Positions 25,571-35,486 of a DNA stretch of 64,000 nt are shown here, piece by piece; the stretch's first letter is position 1, and the number at the start of each line of letters is the position of its first letter. The stretch lies in contig NZ_CP125098.1 of assembly GCF_030020805.1 (NCBI RefSeq), forward strand, positions 3,123,501 through 3,187,500. The letters are read 5' to 3'. The translations under genes and the position numbers were made by a program. Below the pieces are notes generated by a model, which saw only the letters and a program-made list of their open reading frames with translations, had not been told where the DNA came from and made no database searches. The DNA is from Paenibacillus sp. RC67 (GTDB taxonomy: Bacteria; Bacillota; Bacilli; Paenibacillales; NBRC-103111).

Positions 25571-27319
25571 ATGTTATCGATCATGACCAAACTGGGCTGG
25601 TTTTTCAGACAAGAATGGAGAAGGTATTCCATTGCAGTTGTACTGCTGATTATTGCAGGAATTCTAGAAATATTTCCGCCGATGCTGGTCGGGCGCTCAA
25701 TTGATACAATTGGCCTCGGTCATATGACCTGGGATTACATTGTCAATACGCTGCTTTGGTTGGTTGTCATTACGATTTCGGCTTATATTATTTCGTATAT
25801 TTGGGGTTATAAGCTGTTTGGAGGAGCTTTTGTCGTTGAGAAATTAATGAGAGGACGCTTGATGCGCCACTTTCTGAAAATGACACCGACTTTTTATGAG
25901 AAGAACCGTACGGGAGATTTAATGGCCCGAGCAACAAACGACCTTCAGGCGGTAGCGCAAACAGCCGGCTTTGGAATTCTAACTTTGCTGGATTCTACGC
26001 TTTGGATGGCAACTCTACTGGTAACGATGACCGTTTTCGTTTCTTGGAAGTTGACTCTTGCCGCGGTCATTCCGCTCCCGATCATGGCGATATTGGTAAG
26101 CTTCTACGGTGGCTGGATTCACAAAAGGTACATGGCAGCACAGGACGCTTTCGGAGATATGAATGAAGGGGTACTTGAGACGATTTCAGGCATTCGTGTT
26201 ATTAGAGCCTATACGCAGGAGCGTGCGGTTGAAAGACAGTTTGCCGAGGTCACACAAGATGTACTGGACAAAAACTTGGCTGTAGTTCGTGTGGATTCGC
26301 TATTCGAGCCTACTATCAAAATCCTAGTGGGCATCAGTTATATGATTGGTATTGGATATGGCGCTTATCTTGTGTTTCATAATGAATTAACAATCGGTTC
26401 TCTTGTTGCCTTCAATGTGTACTTAGGGATGATGATTTGGCCTATGTTCGCTATCGGTGAATTAATCAATATCATGCAGCGGGGCAACGCGTCATTGGAT
26501 CGGGTAACAGAAACTTTGGACTATGAACAGGATGTGCCGGAACCTACAGACCCTGTGATGCCTGAACATCCGGGAAGCCTTGAGTTTCGTAATGTAACTT
26601 TCCGTTATCCGTCCTCTTCCTATGATAATTTGGATGATGTATCGTTTACGCTTCATTCTGGAGAGACTTTGGGTATTGTTGGCCGAACAGGGAGCGGTAA
26701 ATCGACCTTAATCCGACAACTGCTCAGAGAATACCCGATGGGGGATGGAAATGTGCTTGTCGCAGGCGTCCCGATCGAGCGCATCGGTATGGATCGCTTA
26801 AAATCATGGTTAGGTTATGTGCCTCAGGAATCATTTTTATTCTCGCAAACGATTCGAGCCAACATGTACTTTGGGAACGAGCAGGCTACAGAAGAGGATT
26901 TACTAAGTGCAATGGCTGTTTCGGCATTCAGTAAAGATCTGAAATTTCTCCCTGATGGCATGGATACTTTAGTAGGTGAGAAGGGCGTAGCGCTCTCCGG
27001 TGGACAAAAGCAGCGTGTATCCATGGCGCGGGCACTGATTGCTAAACCGCAAATATTGATCTTGGACGATGCGATGTCTGCTGTTGATGCGCGTACGGAA
27101 GCGGAGATTATCGGCAACATTCATAAAGAAAGATCGGGCAAAACAACGATCATTGCAACCCATCGTCTATCGGCTATACAGCATGCGAACCTTATTCTTG
27201 TCATGGAGAATGGAACCATTATCGAACGAGGAACACATGAAGAGCTGCTCAGCAAGGGCAGCTGGTATAAAGAACAATATGATCGTCAACAGATAGAGGC
27301 ACAACGAACGGAAGGATGA
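25571..27319 (+). CDS. bmrC: Heterodimeric multidrug ABC exporter, BmrC/YheI-like half
   Basis: About 582 residues from ATG 25571 (GAGGAGAG upstream), the normal YheI length. Six membrane helices (about 15-305) precede the nucleotide-binding domain with Walker A GRTGSGKST, signature LSGGQKQR, and Walker B ILILDD. The residue after the Walker B Asp is Asp500 instead of the catalytic Glu, as expected for the degenerate half of such heterodimers. It pairs with the next gene, 9 bases downstream. Homologues expel drugs and dyes and are induced by ribosome-targeting antibiotics, consistent with the leader peptide and attenuator upstream. Confidence 0.88.
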   Translation: MLSIMTKLGWFFRQEWRRYSIAVVLLIIAGILEIFPPMLVGRSIDTIGLGHMTWDYIVNTLLWLVVITISAYIISYIWGYKLFGGAFVVEKLMRGRLMRHFLKMTPTFYEKNRTGDLMARATNDLQAVAQTAGFGILTLLDSTLWMATLLVTMTVFVSWKLTLAAVIPLPIMAILVSFYGGWIHKRYMAAQDAFGDMNEGVLETISGIRVIRAYTQERAVERQFAEVTQDVLDKNLAVVRVDSLFEPTIKILVGISYMIGIGYGAYLVFHNELTIGSLVAFNVYLGMMIWPMFAIGELINIMQRGNASLDRVTETLDYEQDVPEPTDPVMPEHPGSLEFRNVTFRYPSSSYDNLDDVSFTLHSGETLGIVGRTGSGKSTLIRQLLREYPMGDGNVLVAGVPIERIGMDRLKSWLGYVPQESFLFSQTIRANMYFGNEQATEEDLLSAMAVSAFSKDLKFLPDGMDTLVGEKGVALSGGQKQRVSMARALIAKPQILILDDAMSAVDARTEAEIIGNIHKERSGKTTIIATHRLSAIQHANLILVMENGTIIERGTHEELLSKGSWYKEQYDRQQIEAQRTEG

Positions 27320-27328
27320 AGAAATCCA

Positions 27329-29416
27329 ATGAGTGATGCAAGTGAAACCTTAGACTATGATATCGACAGTGAAGCAGGCTCGGGTACCAAGACCCAAACC
27401 ATTAAACGATTGATCGCCTATGCCGTTCAATTTAAAATGCAGCTGGTCCTCGCGTTAATCATGCTTAGTGTTGCCGTAGGTACCGACTTGGCGGGACCAC
27501 TTATTGCTAAGAGGATCATTGACCTCCACATTTCTGGAATTGAAAAGCCTTGGTACGAAACAACCAGCAGTGAAGAATACACGGTATCCTATGGCGGAAA
27601 GCAGTATAAACGGTCCGACCATTTTGCTGAAGGAGAACCACGTGGTCATGAAGTGAGAGTGCTCCAAATTGATCGTGAGTATTACTTTATTGGTGGCCCT
27701 ATAGCATTCGACGGTGAACGTCAGGTTACTAGTGGGACGATTCGAATTACGAAGGGAACAGAGAGTAATAACTATGCAGGAGAGCAGCTAAACCGGGAGC
27801 AGTTGTACACCTTCTTTCGTCCGGAAATGGCAGGAATGCTGAAGCTATGCTGGTTGTATATGGGCCTGACGGTCATCTCGGCTATATTTACCTATGGTCA
27901 GCGTTATTTCCTGCAAAGCTCAGCTAATCGGATTATTCGTCGAATGAGAACGGATGTGTTCGCTCAGCTTAACCGACTCCCTATTCGATATTTCGACAAC
28001 TTGCCGGCGGGGAAGGTCGTATCGAGAGTGACGAATGACACGGAGTCGATCCGGGATTTGTATGTGAATGTGCTTGCTAATTTTACAACAGGCTTTATTC
28101 ATATGCTTGGCATTTATATCGCATTATTTATTCTGGATGTGCAGTTAGCCGCGATTTGTCTATTCGTCGTCCCTGCTCTTGTTGTCTGGATTATTATATA
28201 CGGAAAAATAGCTAAAAAGTTTAATCGCATCATTCGTTCGACCGTCAGTGAAATTAACGGAATCATTAATGAATCCATACAAGGGATGACCATTATAAAA
28301 GCTTTTCGTAAAGAGAAGCGGATTGAAGATAATTTCGAGCAATACAACAACAAGCTGTTCCATGTTCAAAATAAGCTGCTGAGCTTAAACTCATGGACGG
28401 GATATAATTTGGTTGCTGTCATTCGGAATGTGGCTTTGGTCGCCCTGATCTGGTATTTTGGCGGGGCGTCGCTAAATGGAGCTGCTGGTGCCGTTTCGCT
28501 CGGGGTACTGTATGCCTTCGTCGATTATTTGAACCGATTGTTTCAGCCCATGGTGAACATCGTGAATCAATTGCCTAACCTGGAGCGTGCGCTGGTTTCG
28601 GCGGAGCGGGTTTTCAAATTGGTTGATGAGGAAGGCGAAGATGTTTCGGAGCAAAAGGTGGAGCGATATAAAGGCCATGTCCAATTCGATCAAGTGTGGT
28701 TCTCCTATAAGAGCGGAGAGCCTGTACTTAAAGGAATAACGTTCGAAGCCAAGCCGGGCCAAACCGTCGCCCTAGTAGGACACACGGGATCAGGGAAGAG
28801 CTCGATTCTGAACTTACTGTTTCGATTCTACGATCCGGAAGCAGGAGGCATCACGATTGACGGGATAGACACAAGACAAATGCCTCGGCAAACGATGCGA
28901 CAGCATATGGGCATAGTGCTTCAGGATCCTTTCCTTTTCTCGGGAACTATTGCAACGAACGTATCGTTAAATGATCCATCCATTACACGTGAAAAAATCC
29001 ATAAAGTACTGACCGATGTTGGTGCAGAATCGTTGCTGGAACAACTTCCTCATGGGATAGATGAACCGGTGATCGAAAAAGGAAGCACGCTTTCTGCCGG
29101 ACAGAGACAGCTGATTTCCTTTGCAAGGGCTTTGGCTTTTGATCCTGCTATTCTTATTCTTGACGAAGCAACATCCAACATCGATACAGAGACAGAAACC
29201 ATCATCCAACAAGCTCTTGATGTTGTGAAGCAAGGAAGAACGACCTTCGTCATTGCTCACCGTCTATCCACTGTGAAGAATGCGGATCTAATTCTGGTTC
29301 TTGACCGTGGAGAAATCGTAGAACGGGGAGACCACAATGAATTAATGAATCTCGGTGGCAAGTACCATCAAATGTATGAAATTCAGCAGGGCAAGCTTGT
29401 TGCCAGCAAATCATAA
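27329..29416 (+). CDS. bmrD: Heterodimeric multidrug ABC exporter, BmrD/YheH-like half
   Basis: A 695-residue partner of the upstream half-transporter. After the first membrane helix a large hydrophilic insertion (about 75-165, with TTSSEEYTVSYGG) forms the extracytoplasmic domain characteristic of YheH. The nucleotide-binding domain has Walker A GHTGSGKSS, signature LSAGQRQL, and the canonical Walker B LILDEATSN with catalytic Glu613, so this half supplies the catalytic residues of the active ATP site. Tightly spaced behind bmrC and followed by a terminator. Confidence 0.9.
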   Translation: MSDASETLDYDIDSEAGSGTKTQTIKRLIAYAVQFKMQLVLALIMLSVAVGTDLAGPLIAKRIIDLHISGIEKPWYETTSSEEYTVSYGGKQYKRSDHFAEGEPRGHEVRVLQIDREYYFIGGPIAFDGERQVTSGTIRITKGTESNNYAGEQLNREQLYTFFRPEMAGMLKLCWLYMGLTVISAIFTYGQRYFLQSSANRIIRRMRTDVFAQLNRLPIRYFDNLPAGKVVSRVTNDTESIRDLYVNVLANFTTGFIHMLGIYIALFILDVQLAAICLFVVPALVVWIIIYGKIAKKFNRIIRSTVSEINGIINESIQGMTIIKAFRKEKRIEDNFEQYNNKLFHVQNKLLSLNSWTGYNLVAVIRNVALVALIWYFGGASLNGAAGAVSLGVLYAFVDYLNRLFQPMVNIVNQLPNLERALVSAERVFKLVDEEGEDVSEQKVERYKGHVQFDQVWFSYKSGEPVLKGITFEAKPGQTVALVGHTGSGKSSILNLLFRFYDPEAGGITIDGIDTRQMPRQTMRQHMGIVLQDPFLFSGTIATNVSLNDPSITREKIHKVLTDVGAESLLEQLPHGIDEPVIEKGSTLSAGQRQLISFARALAFDPAILILDEATSNIDTETETIIQQALDVVKQGRTTFVIAHRLSTVKNADLILVLDRGEIVERGDHNELMNLGGKYHQMYEIQQGKLVASKS

Positions 29417-29431
29417 GGTTGTACTCAACAA

Positions 29432-29468
29432 GAAAGGGATACGGGAAATTCTCCTGTATTCTTTTTTT
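29432..29468 (+). terminator. Rho-independent terminator of the exporter operon
   Basis: An imperfect stem (about 29432-29446 with 29451-29463, G-T pairs and one bulge) followed by seven Ts. Confidence 0.6.
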
Positions 29469-29721
29469 GTTGGCAAAGTCAGAAATGAGAAATGACTTAT
29501 CTGAAACCGGTGAAATTAAGAGGAATAGAGAGGAAATGGGAACGTATGTTTTCAGAAAAGCCTGCGTTCCAGCTTGCTGAAAGGAAAAGTCTTCTTGATC
29601 GCTTTATGTAAAACGACGAATTTGGCATTTGATAGATAGCTAAATTATCCATATCATGGTAATACCTACTTTGATAACCAGAGATTAAGCTATATCCCAT
29701 TCCATTAAAAGGGGGCTTTCC
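29469..29721. other. Intergenic, nothing recognised
   Basis: No supported ORF, repeat or RNA motif was seen. Only the AAAAGGGGG ribosome site of the next gene, near its right end, stands out. Confidence 0.5.
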
Positions 29722-30846
29722 ATGTCGGTCCAATCCGAAAAGCAAGCTGATATTTGTATAGATTCAGCAATGCTGCATTCAGCATTGAAAATGAAATATC
29801 CATTGGAATCCATTCACATTGTATCCTGGTATAACCGTCCACTTGGTGAGGTTAAATCAGAGACCGAGGTACACCGTATTCATTGTGCCTTGTTATTAGG
29901 AGAATTCAACTCATGTTGTACGCTCATCCTCAAAATCCTGAGACCCGATGCTGCTAGAGCAGGAGAAGATCATTATTATTACTGGAAGCGTGAAGTATTG
30001 GTGTATCATTCCGGAATACTTGAACAATTGCCAGATACGATGAGGGCGCCTGTTTGCTACTTAATCGAAGAACAATCCGACGGCTGTGTTTGGGTATGGA
30101 TGGAGGATATTGATGAACAGCGTTTGGATACTGGGTGGAATGAGAAAGAACAGATTGGCATTGCTTTTGGGCTTGGAAAATTCAACGGTGCTTATTTAAC
30201 AGGTTTACCCGTTCCGACGGAATCCTTCCTATGTACGAATTGGATGAACTCTTGGGTACAAGTAATTGAAAGTTATTTGCAAAGCATGGAAGAACAAAAA
30301 GCCGTTTGGCACAAACATCAATTGGATCACATCAACCCTAATGTGTATTGGGATCGATATGAATCCTCTAGACTAAAAGTTGCAGATTTATTGGATGCGT
30401 TGAATCAACTGCCGCAGGTATTTGCTCATCAAGATATTCATAGCGGGAATGTATACATGGAGCAATACAAAGGGCAGGACAGATTGGTTGCGATTGATTG
30501 GCAGTTTGCCAGCCTATCAGGTGTTGGAGAAGAGCTTGGACGCATGTTCGGGCTTACGCTTAGGAAACATGTGGATATGGATACCGTGTATAAGCACAAA
30601 GAAGCTTTGGTGCAAAGCTACCTGGATGGATTAAGAGAGGTTGGCTGGGACGGAAATGCTAACGGTGTGAGATATGGCTTTGCCGTGGCAGCCTCATTAA
30701 GATTCGTTATGCTTATGGGCAAGCTTCTTACAACCGTGGAGAAACCTAATTATAGTATCACGAAAAGAGACCATCTACTGTCTGTCATACAGCTTATGCT
30801 GGATATGCTGGATGAAGCATGGCAACTCAGAAACGATATCATTTGA
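29722..30846 (+). CDS. APH/choline-kinase-like phosphotransferase
   Basis: A 374-residue kinase-fold protein. The catalytic loop FAHQDIHSGNVYM (H-x-D-x4-N, about 234-246) and the metal-binding AIDWQF (about 257) are intact. The N-terminal lobe is less typical, with LILKILRP providing a possible ATP-binding Lys. Such proteins phosphorylate aminoglycosides, choline, homoserine or other small molecules; many in Paenibacillus have no assigned substrate. AAAAGGGGGC precedes ATG 29722. Apparently monocistronic. Confidence 0.75.
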   Translation: MSVQSEKQADICIDSAMLHSALKMKYPLESIHIVSWYNRPLGEVKSETEVHRIHCALLLGEFNSCCTLILKILRPDAARAGEDHYYYWKREVLVYHSGILEQLPDTMRAPVCYLIEEQSDGCVWVWMEDIDEQRLDTGWNEKEQIGIAFGLGKFNGAYLTGLPVPTESFLCTNWMNSWVQVIESYLQSMEEQKAVWHKHQLDHINPNVYWDRYESSRLKVADLLDALNQLPQVFAHQDIHSGNVYMEQYKGQDRLVAIDWQFASLSGVGEELGRMFGLTLRKHVDMDTVYKHKEALVQSYLDGLREVGWDGNANGVRYGFAVAASLRFVMLMGKLLTTVEKPNYSITKRDHLLSVIQLMLDMLDEAWQLRNDII

Positions 30847-30963
30847 TACATGATTTGCATTGTGACATAGGGGTTTCTAACGAGAGCGTTTAGGCTTGCA
30901 TTCCTTTTTTTGGTATAATTATCGATAACCAATAGAGAAATGCAGTGAAGGAGAAGAGTCACT

Positions 30964-33900
30964 ATGCATGAACTGGAAGCAGCAGGCTTTCATCCGCTTA
31001 TTACACAATGGTTTGATAAACAATATGGTCGCCCTACGGATGTGCAAATTCGTTCATGGAAGGCGATTCAGTCGGGTGTGCATACATTAATTGCAGCACC
31101 TACTGGCTCTGGCAAAACCTTAGCCGCGCTGCTTCCCTGTTTAAGTCAAATCCTGCAGAACAAGGATGAGAGTAGCGAGGCTTCTTCAGCCCGGCATGTG
31201 AAGCTGCTCTATATTACGCCGCTCAAGGCATTGAACAACGATATCCACCATCATGTGATCGGATATATTGCACAGCTTAAGGAGATGGCGGAGGAACAAA
31301 ATTGGAGTTGGAAAGGCTTAACCGTTGGTGTTCGTACGGGAGATACTACCCAAAGCTCGCGGGCAGCCATGCTTCGCAATCCTCCGGATGTGCTGGTGAC
31401 AACTCCTGAATCCCTGTACTTGCTGTTGACTTCACCCAAGGGAAGGTTGATGTTGAAGCATGTCCAGTGGTGTATCGTAGATGAAATTCATGATTTGGCA
31501 GGCGACAGGAGAGGGCTGCATTTATCCGTTACGCTTGAAAGGCTGACAGAATGGATTGGTTCATCGCCGCAGCGAATCGGCGTTTCTGCCACACAGAAGC
31601 CGATTGAACTTGTTGCTCGGTTTCTCGGAGGCTGGGAAAATGTATTTATCCCTCGTCCGGTGGAAATCGTCGAGAGCCAGATGGATAAAATATTTAATCT
31701 TCGGGTTACCCTCCCTCACAAAACAATGATCATAAGAGATAAACAGGAAACCATATGGAAGCCATTGATTGAGCACATTGTTAAGCTTATCGAAGGCAGT
31801 CAATCGGCTCTTATATTCGTAAATAATAGAAGGCTGTGCGAAAGGCTTACTTTGAGACTAAATGACCATATGGGTTATGAAATGGCTCGATCCCATCACG
31901 GCAGTATCTCCAGAGAACAACGGCTTGATGTGGAGAGAGCACTTAAGGCAGGGGAGCTTCGTTGTCTCGTTGCAACCTCTTCTTTGGAGCTTGGGATAGA
32001 TGTTGGACATATCGATCTGGTCCTGCAAATCGATTCACCTAAAAGCGCAGCTGCAGGAATACAACGGATAGGACGTGCAGGCCATTCTGTCGGCGATGAA
32101 AGCCGGGGTATCATTCTCGCACGTACCCGAGGGCAGTTGCCTGAGTGTGCGGTGCTAGCGCAAAGTATTGTGAATCGGGAGATTGAAGATATTCAGATAC
32201 CCAGATATGCACTAGATGTATTATGCCAGCAAGTAGCAGCAATGGTTGCTGCGGATGATTGGGAAGTGGAGCGGCTGCATCTTGTTTTTAATCGCAGCTA
32301 TGGGTATCACGGGTTCACAATGGACCGATTGCAGGGAATCCTCCAGGTGCTGTCCGGGTACTATCCTTTTGTGCGTCCTCTGGTCGATTGGGATAGGGGA
32401 AATAATCGTTTAACACGTCTAAGCTCTACCGCAATGTCGGCTATCATGGGTGCAGGCACCATCCCGCAAGGAAGTGATTATCCTGTTCATCATGCCGAGA
32501 GCCATATCCACCTGGGCGAATTAGATGAACAATATATTTTTGAAAGCCGGGTTGGAGACGTATTTCAATTGGGGACAAGCTCTTGGAGAATACAGTCCAT
32601 TCGGAATGACCGTGTGTATGTTGTAGAAGAAGCTGGCAATAAGCAGAGTGAAATTCCATTTTGGCGTGGGGAAGGACAAGGCAGAACGGCAGCCTTTTCT
32701 GCTGAGATAGGACAATTTCTCGAAGAGCTTGATGTACGGTTGGATAGTCAGAACAAGCTTCAAACGTTGGAATGGCTTATGAATGATTATTATATGGACG
32801 ATTCGGCTGCAGATGAACTGCTTATGCTGCTTCACTCTCAAAAGGCAGTCTCAGTTCTTCCGACTCATCGGAGAATAGTCATTGAGCAATTTCAGGATGA
32901 ATATAAACAGCATCGGCTCATTATCCATAGCTGGTTTGGCAGGAAGTTTAATCGAACCTGGCAGTTAGCGATTCAGGTCTATGCGGAGCAGCATATTCCG
33001 TATCGGATTTATGCGAATGCCAAAGACAACGGGATTGAATTTGTAATTTCCGACGGCGGAAGCGGCGAGGCTCTTCGATTGCTGCCGTTGATTCGCGAGG
33101 TCACCTCGGATCGGCTGGAAGCGCTGCTTCAGCATGCGATTCCAGCGTCACCGCAATTCGGAATAGCGTTCCGAAGACTAGCTGAGACATCTTTGCTTTT
33201 ATCCCGCAGCTTTAACCGGATGCCCTCATGGCAGAAGAGATTGCGCAGCGAGGAACTTCTTAGAGAATCGCTCCCGTATGCGGAGACATTTCCTTTTATT
33301 GGTGAAGCGGTTCGTATTTGCTTACATGATGATTTGGATGTCAATCAAGTCTGTGAAGTATTGGAGAAAATCGAAACCGGACAGCTAGAGGTTATCGAGA
33401 GACAAGCGGCATTCCCCTCGCCTTTTGCTGCATTGTTTCTTAACGATGTCATTAATACCCAGATGTATGAGTCGGATGTACTGAGCAAGGACTTGCAAGC
33501 CAACTTGGTTGGTCTGGACCGTTCACTGGCAGGACAATGGTTCGTTAATGCGTCTAGTGCATCGGAGGATGATAAGGATGAGATTGTTGATCAGAACCAA
33601 ATGGAGCAGCAGCATTATATAGAAGAACCTAAGCTGCATGACTCAGGACAACTGCTTAGACTGATGAAGCGTCGCGGTGAAATGACGGAAGAAGAACTTA
33701 TGGATCGGCTTGACAACGATAATTTGGAGGAAATGCTAGTCCCGTTACGACGAGATCATAAAATAGTATCCGTATACCTAGGCAATCCATCCATCACATA
33801 TTGGATATGTGCTGACGAGGTGGACACCTACTCACAATTGGGCAAAGCAGCGCTTGCCGATAGGTTCATTGTGACCCGGTATGTTAATCGAATGCGAAAT

Positions 33901-35358
33901 ATAACGTCACAGGACTTACAGCAGCGGTACGGACTAGATAAGGCTCGAATCGAGGAGCTTCTTCAAGGTTGGGTTGAAGAGGGGCGTGTTGAACTATTAT
34001 CGAATAGATCGGATGGTACTGATCGTGTCTGGTTGAATCGTCAAGCTGATGCACGTCACAACCGAGAACAGGCATCAGAGCTTAGAAAGGCAACCGAGGC
34101 CATTGATCCTGTAAGCTATTGTACAAAGATGATGTCTTTTCAGTATGTGCTGCCCCACACTCGACTGAACGGTGAGGAAGGGCTACGACAAGTGATAGAG
34201 AAGCTCCAAGGGTTTTATTATCCGCTGTCTCAATGGGAATCGTCTATCTTTCCGCTTCGGGTTCATGATTACAAGAAAGATATGCTGGACCGGCTTTGTT
34301 CGTCCGGTGAAGTATTGTGGTTGGGACAAAAGCAGGAAGGAGAAAAGGAAGGGCGAGTTGCTTTTTTCCTGTCTGAATCGAAGGAGCTTTACTGTCCTCT
34401 GATAGAACGAGTGGCAGAGCATCAATTGAACCAAACAGAATCGGATGAGGGTAAACCCAACCAATCGGAAGAAGAAAGACAAGGCGAACAGCTGCTTCAA
34501 CTGCTAGAGCGTAAAGGTGCAAGCTTCCTAAGCGCTTTGAGCAGGGAAACGGGGCGTATTCCATCGGAACTGACAGCTGAGCTGCTAGCTCTATCCTGGA
34601 AAGGTCTGGCTTCTAACGATCAGTTCGCCCCTTTGCGATTGAATGGGGGAACAGCATCTAAGGCTATAAAGGGGAAAGGTTTTCAATCCGGGCTTGGTCG
34701 CTGGTATCCAGTGAGCTCGTTAAAAGATGTAGCTGGCTGCGAGGAGCAAGAAAGCCTGATAGCTTGGATTAAGCATTTACTGCAAGGATATGGATTGTTA
34801 ACCAAATCAATTGCAGACCTTCATCTTCCTTGGGAATGGGGAGACATTTATGGTGCTTTGAAGCAGCTGGAAACTTGGGGGATGTTGACCCGTGGGCTCT
34901 GGGTGGATGAAATCCAAACCTTGCAATTTGCAGCCAAGGAGCAGGTTGAGAGTCTTAGAAGCCGTGAATGGGCGGGAGACCCAAGCCCGGTTGTGCTTCC
35001 ATCTACGGATCCGGCTAATCCATTTGGATTTATCGTCAACTGGCCTGACAAAGAAGGAATGAACTTCGCAAGAAAAAAAGGAAATGATCTCGTAATGCAA
35101 AAAGGCCGCTGGCTGCTATGGATTGAAAACAGCGGAAAACGACTTTATGCAATGGAAAAGTTATCAGAAGACGATTTGCATAGCTTACTCCGCTCCGCTG
35201 CCGAAGGTTATTTGAGATTGTCTAGTATGCGTAAGCTCGTCATTGAAAAATGGAACGGGCTTCCCGTACTCCAAACTGAATTGGCAGAAGTGCTATTTAA
35301 GCTCGGAGCAGAAAAAGACCGGGAATCTCTCGTTATCTGGCCAAGCGCGTTACGGTGA
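30964..35358 (+). CDS. lhr: Lhr-type ATP-dependent DNA helicase
   Basis: A 1464-residue superfamily 2 helicase, near the length of the long Lhr proteins. Visible in order: Q-motif-like PTDVQIRSW, Walker A APTGSGKT (45-52), DEIH (173-176), SATQ, a TSSLELGIDVG block and motif VI QRIGRAGH. After the helicase core come the Lhr winged-helix region and a long C-terminal part with acidic inserts and a YcaQ/AlkZ-like winged-helix domain (about 1050-1460). Lhr translocates 3' to 5' on DNA and has been tied to repair of base damage. GAGAAGAG precedes ATG 30964. Single gene. Confidence 0.85.
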   Translation: MHELEAAGFHPLITQWFDKQYGRPTDVQIRSWKAIQSGVHTLIAAPTGSGKTLAALLPCLSQILQNKDESSEASSARHVKLLYITPLKALNNDIHHHVIGYIAQLKEMAEEQNWSWKGLTVGVRTGDTTQSSRAAMLRNPPDVLVTTPESLYLLLTSPKGRLMLKHVQWCIVDEIHDLAGDRRGLHLSVTLERLTEWIGSSPQRIGVSATQKPIELVARFLGGWENVFIPRPVEIVESQMDKIFNLRVTLPHKTMIIRDKQETIWKPLIEHIVKLIEGSQSALIFVNNRRLCERLTLRLNDHMGYEMARSHHGSISREQRLDVERALKAGELRCLVATSSLELGIDVGHIDLVLQIDSPKSAAAGIQRIGRAGHSVGDESRGIILARTRGQLPECAVLAQSIVNREIEDIQIPRYALDVLCQQVAAMVAADDWEVERLHLVFNRSYGYHGFTMDRLQGILQVLSGYYPFVRPLVDWDRGNNRLTRLSSTAMSAIMGAGTIPQGSDYPVHHAESHIHLGELDEQYIFESRVGDVFQLGTSSWRIQSIRNDRVYVVEEAGNKQSEIPFWRGEGQGRTAAFSAEIGQFLEELDVRLDSQNKLQTLEWLMNDYYMDDSAADELLMLLHSQKAVSVLPTHRRIVIEQFQDEYKQHRLIIHSWFGRKFNRTWQLAIQVYAEQHIPYRIYANAKDNGIEFVISDGGSGEALRLLPLIREVTSDRLEALLQHAIPASPQFGIAFRRLAETSLLLSRSFNRMPSWQKRLRSEELLRESLPYAETFPFIGEAVRICLHDDLDVNQVCEVLEKIETGQLEVIERQAAFPSPFAALFLNDVINTQMYESDVLSKDLQANLVGLDRSLAGQWFVNASSASEDDKDEIVDQNQMEQQHYIEEPKLHDSGQLLRLMKRRGEMTEEELMDRLDNDNLEEMLVPLRRDHKIVSVYLGNPSITYWICADEVDTYSQLGKAALADRFIVTRYVNRMRNITSQDLQQRYGLDKARIEELLQGWVEEGRVELLSNRSDGTDRVWLNRQADARHNREQASELRKATEAIDPVSYCTKMMSFQYVLPHTRLNGEEGLRQVIEKLQGFYYPLSQWESSIFPLRVHDYKKDMLDRLCSSGEVLWLGQKQEGEKEGRVAFFLSESKELYCPLIERVAEHQLNQTESDEGKPNQSEEERQGEQLLQLLERKGASFLSALSRETGRIPSELTAELLALSWKGLASNDQFAPLRLNGGTASKAIKGKGFQSGLGRWYPVSSLKDVAGCEEQESLIAWIKHLLQGYGLLTKSIADLHLPWEWGDIYGALKQLETWGMLTRGLWVDEIQTLQFAAKEQVESLRSREWAGDPSPVVLPSTDPANPFGFIVNWPDKEGMNFARKKGNDLVMQKGRWLLWIENSGKRLYAMEKLSEDDLHSLLRSAAEGYLRLSSMRKLVIEKWNGLPVLQTELAEVLFKLGAEKDRESLVIWPSALR

Positions 35359-35486
35359 GTCCAAAAGCATCTTATTGGTTGCGCTTATATAGCAGTAAAG
35401 TAGCGAATCTGATAGTAAGCAGCAAATATCAACTCAATAAATGAAGCCTTAATGATGGTTTACAACGAAATAATGGAGGGCTAAAT

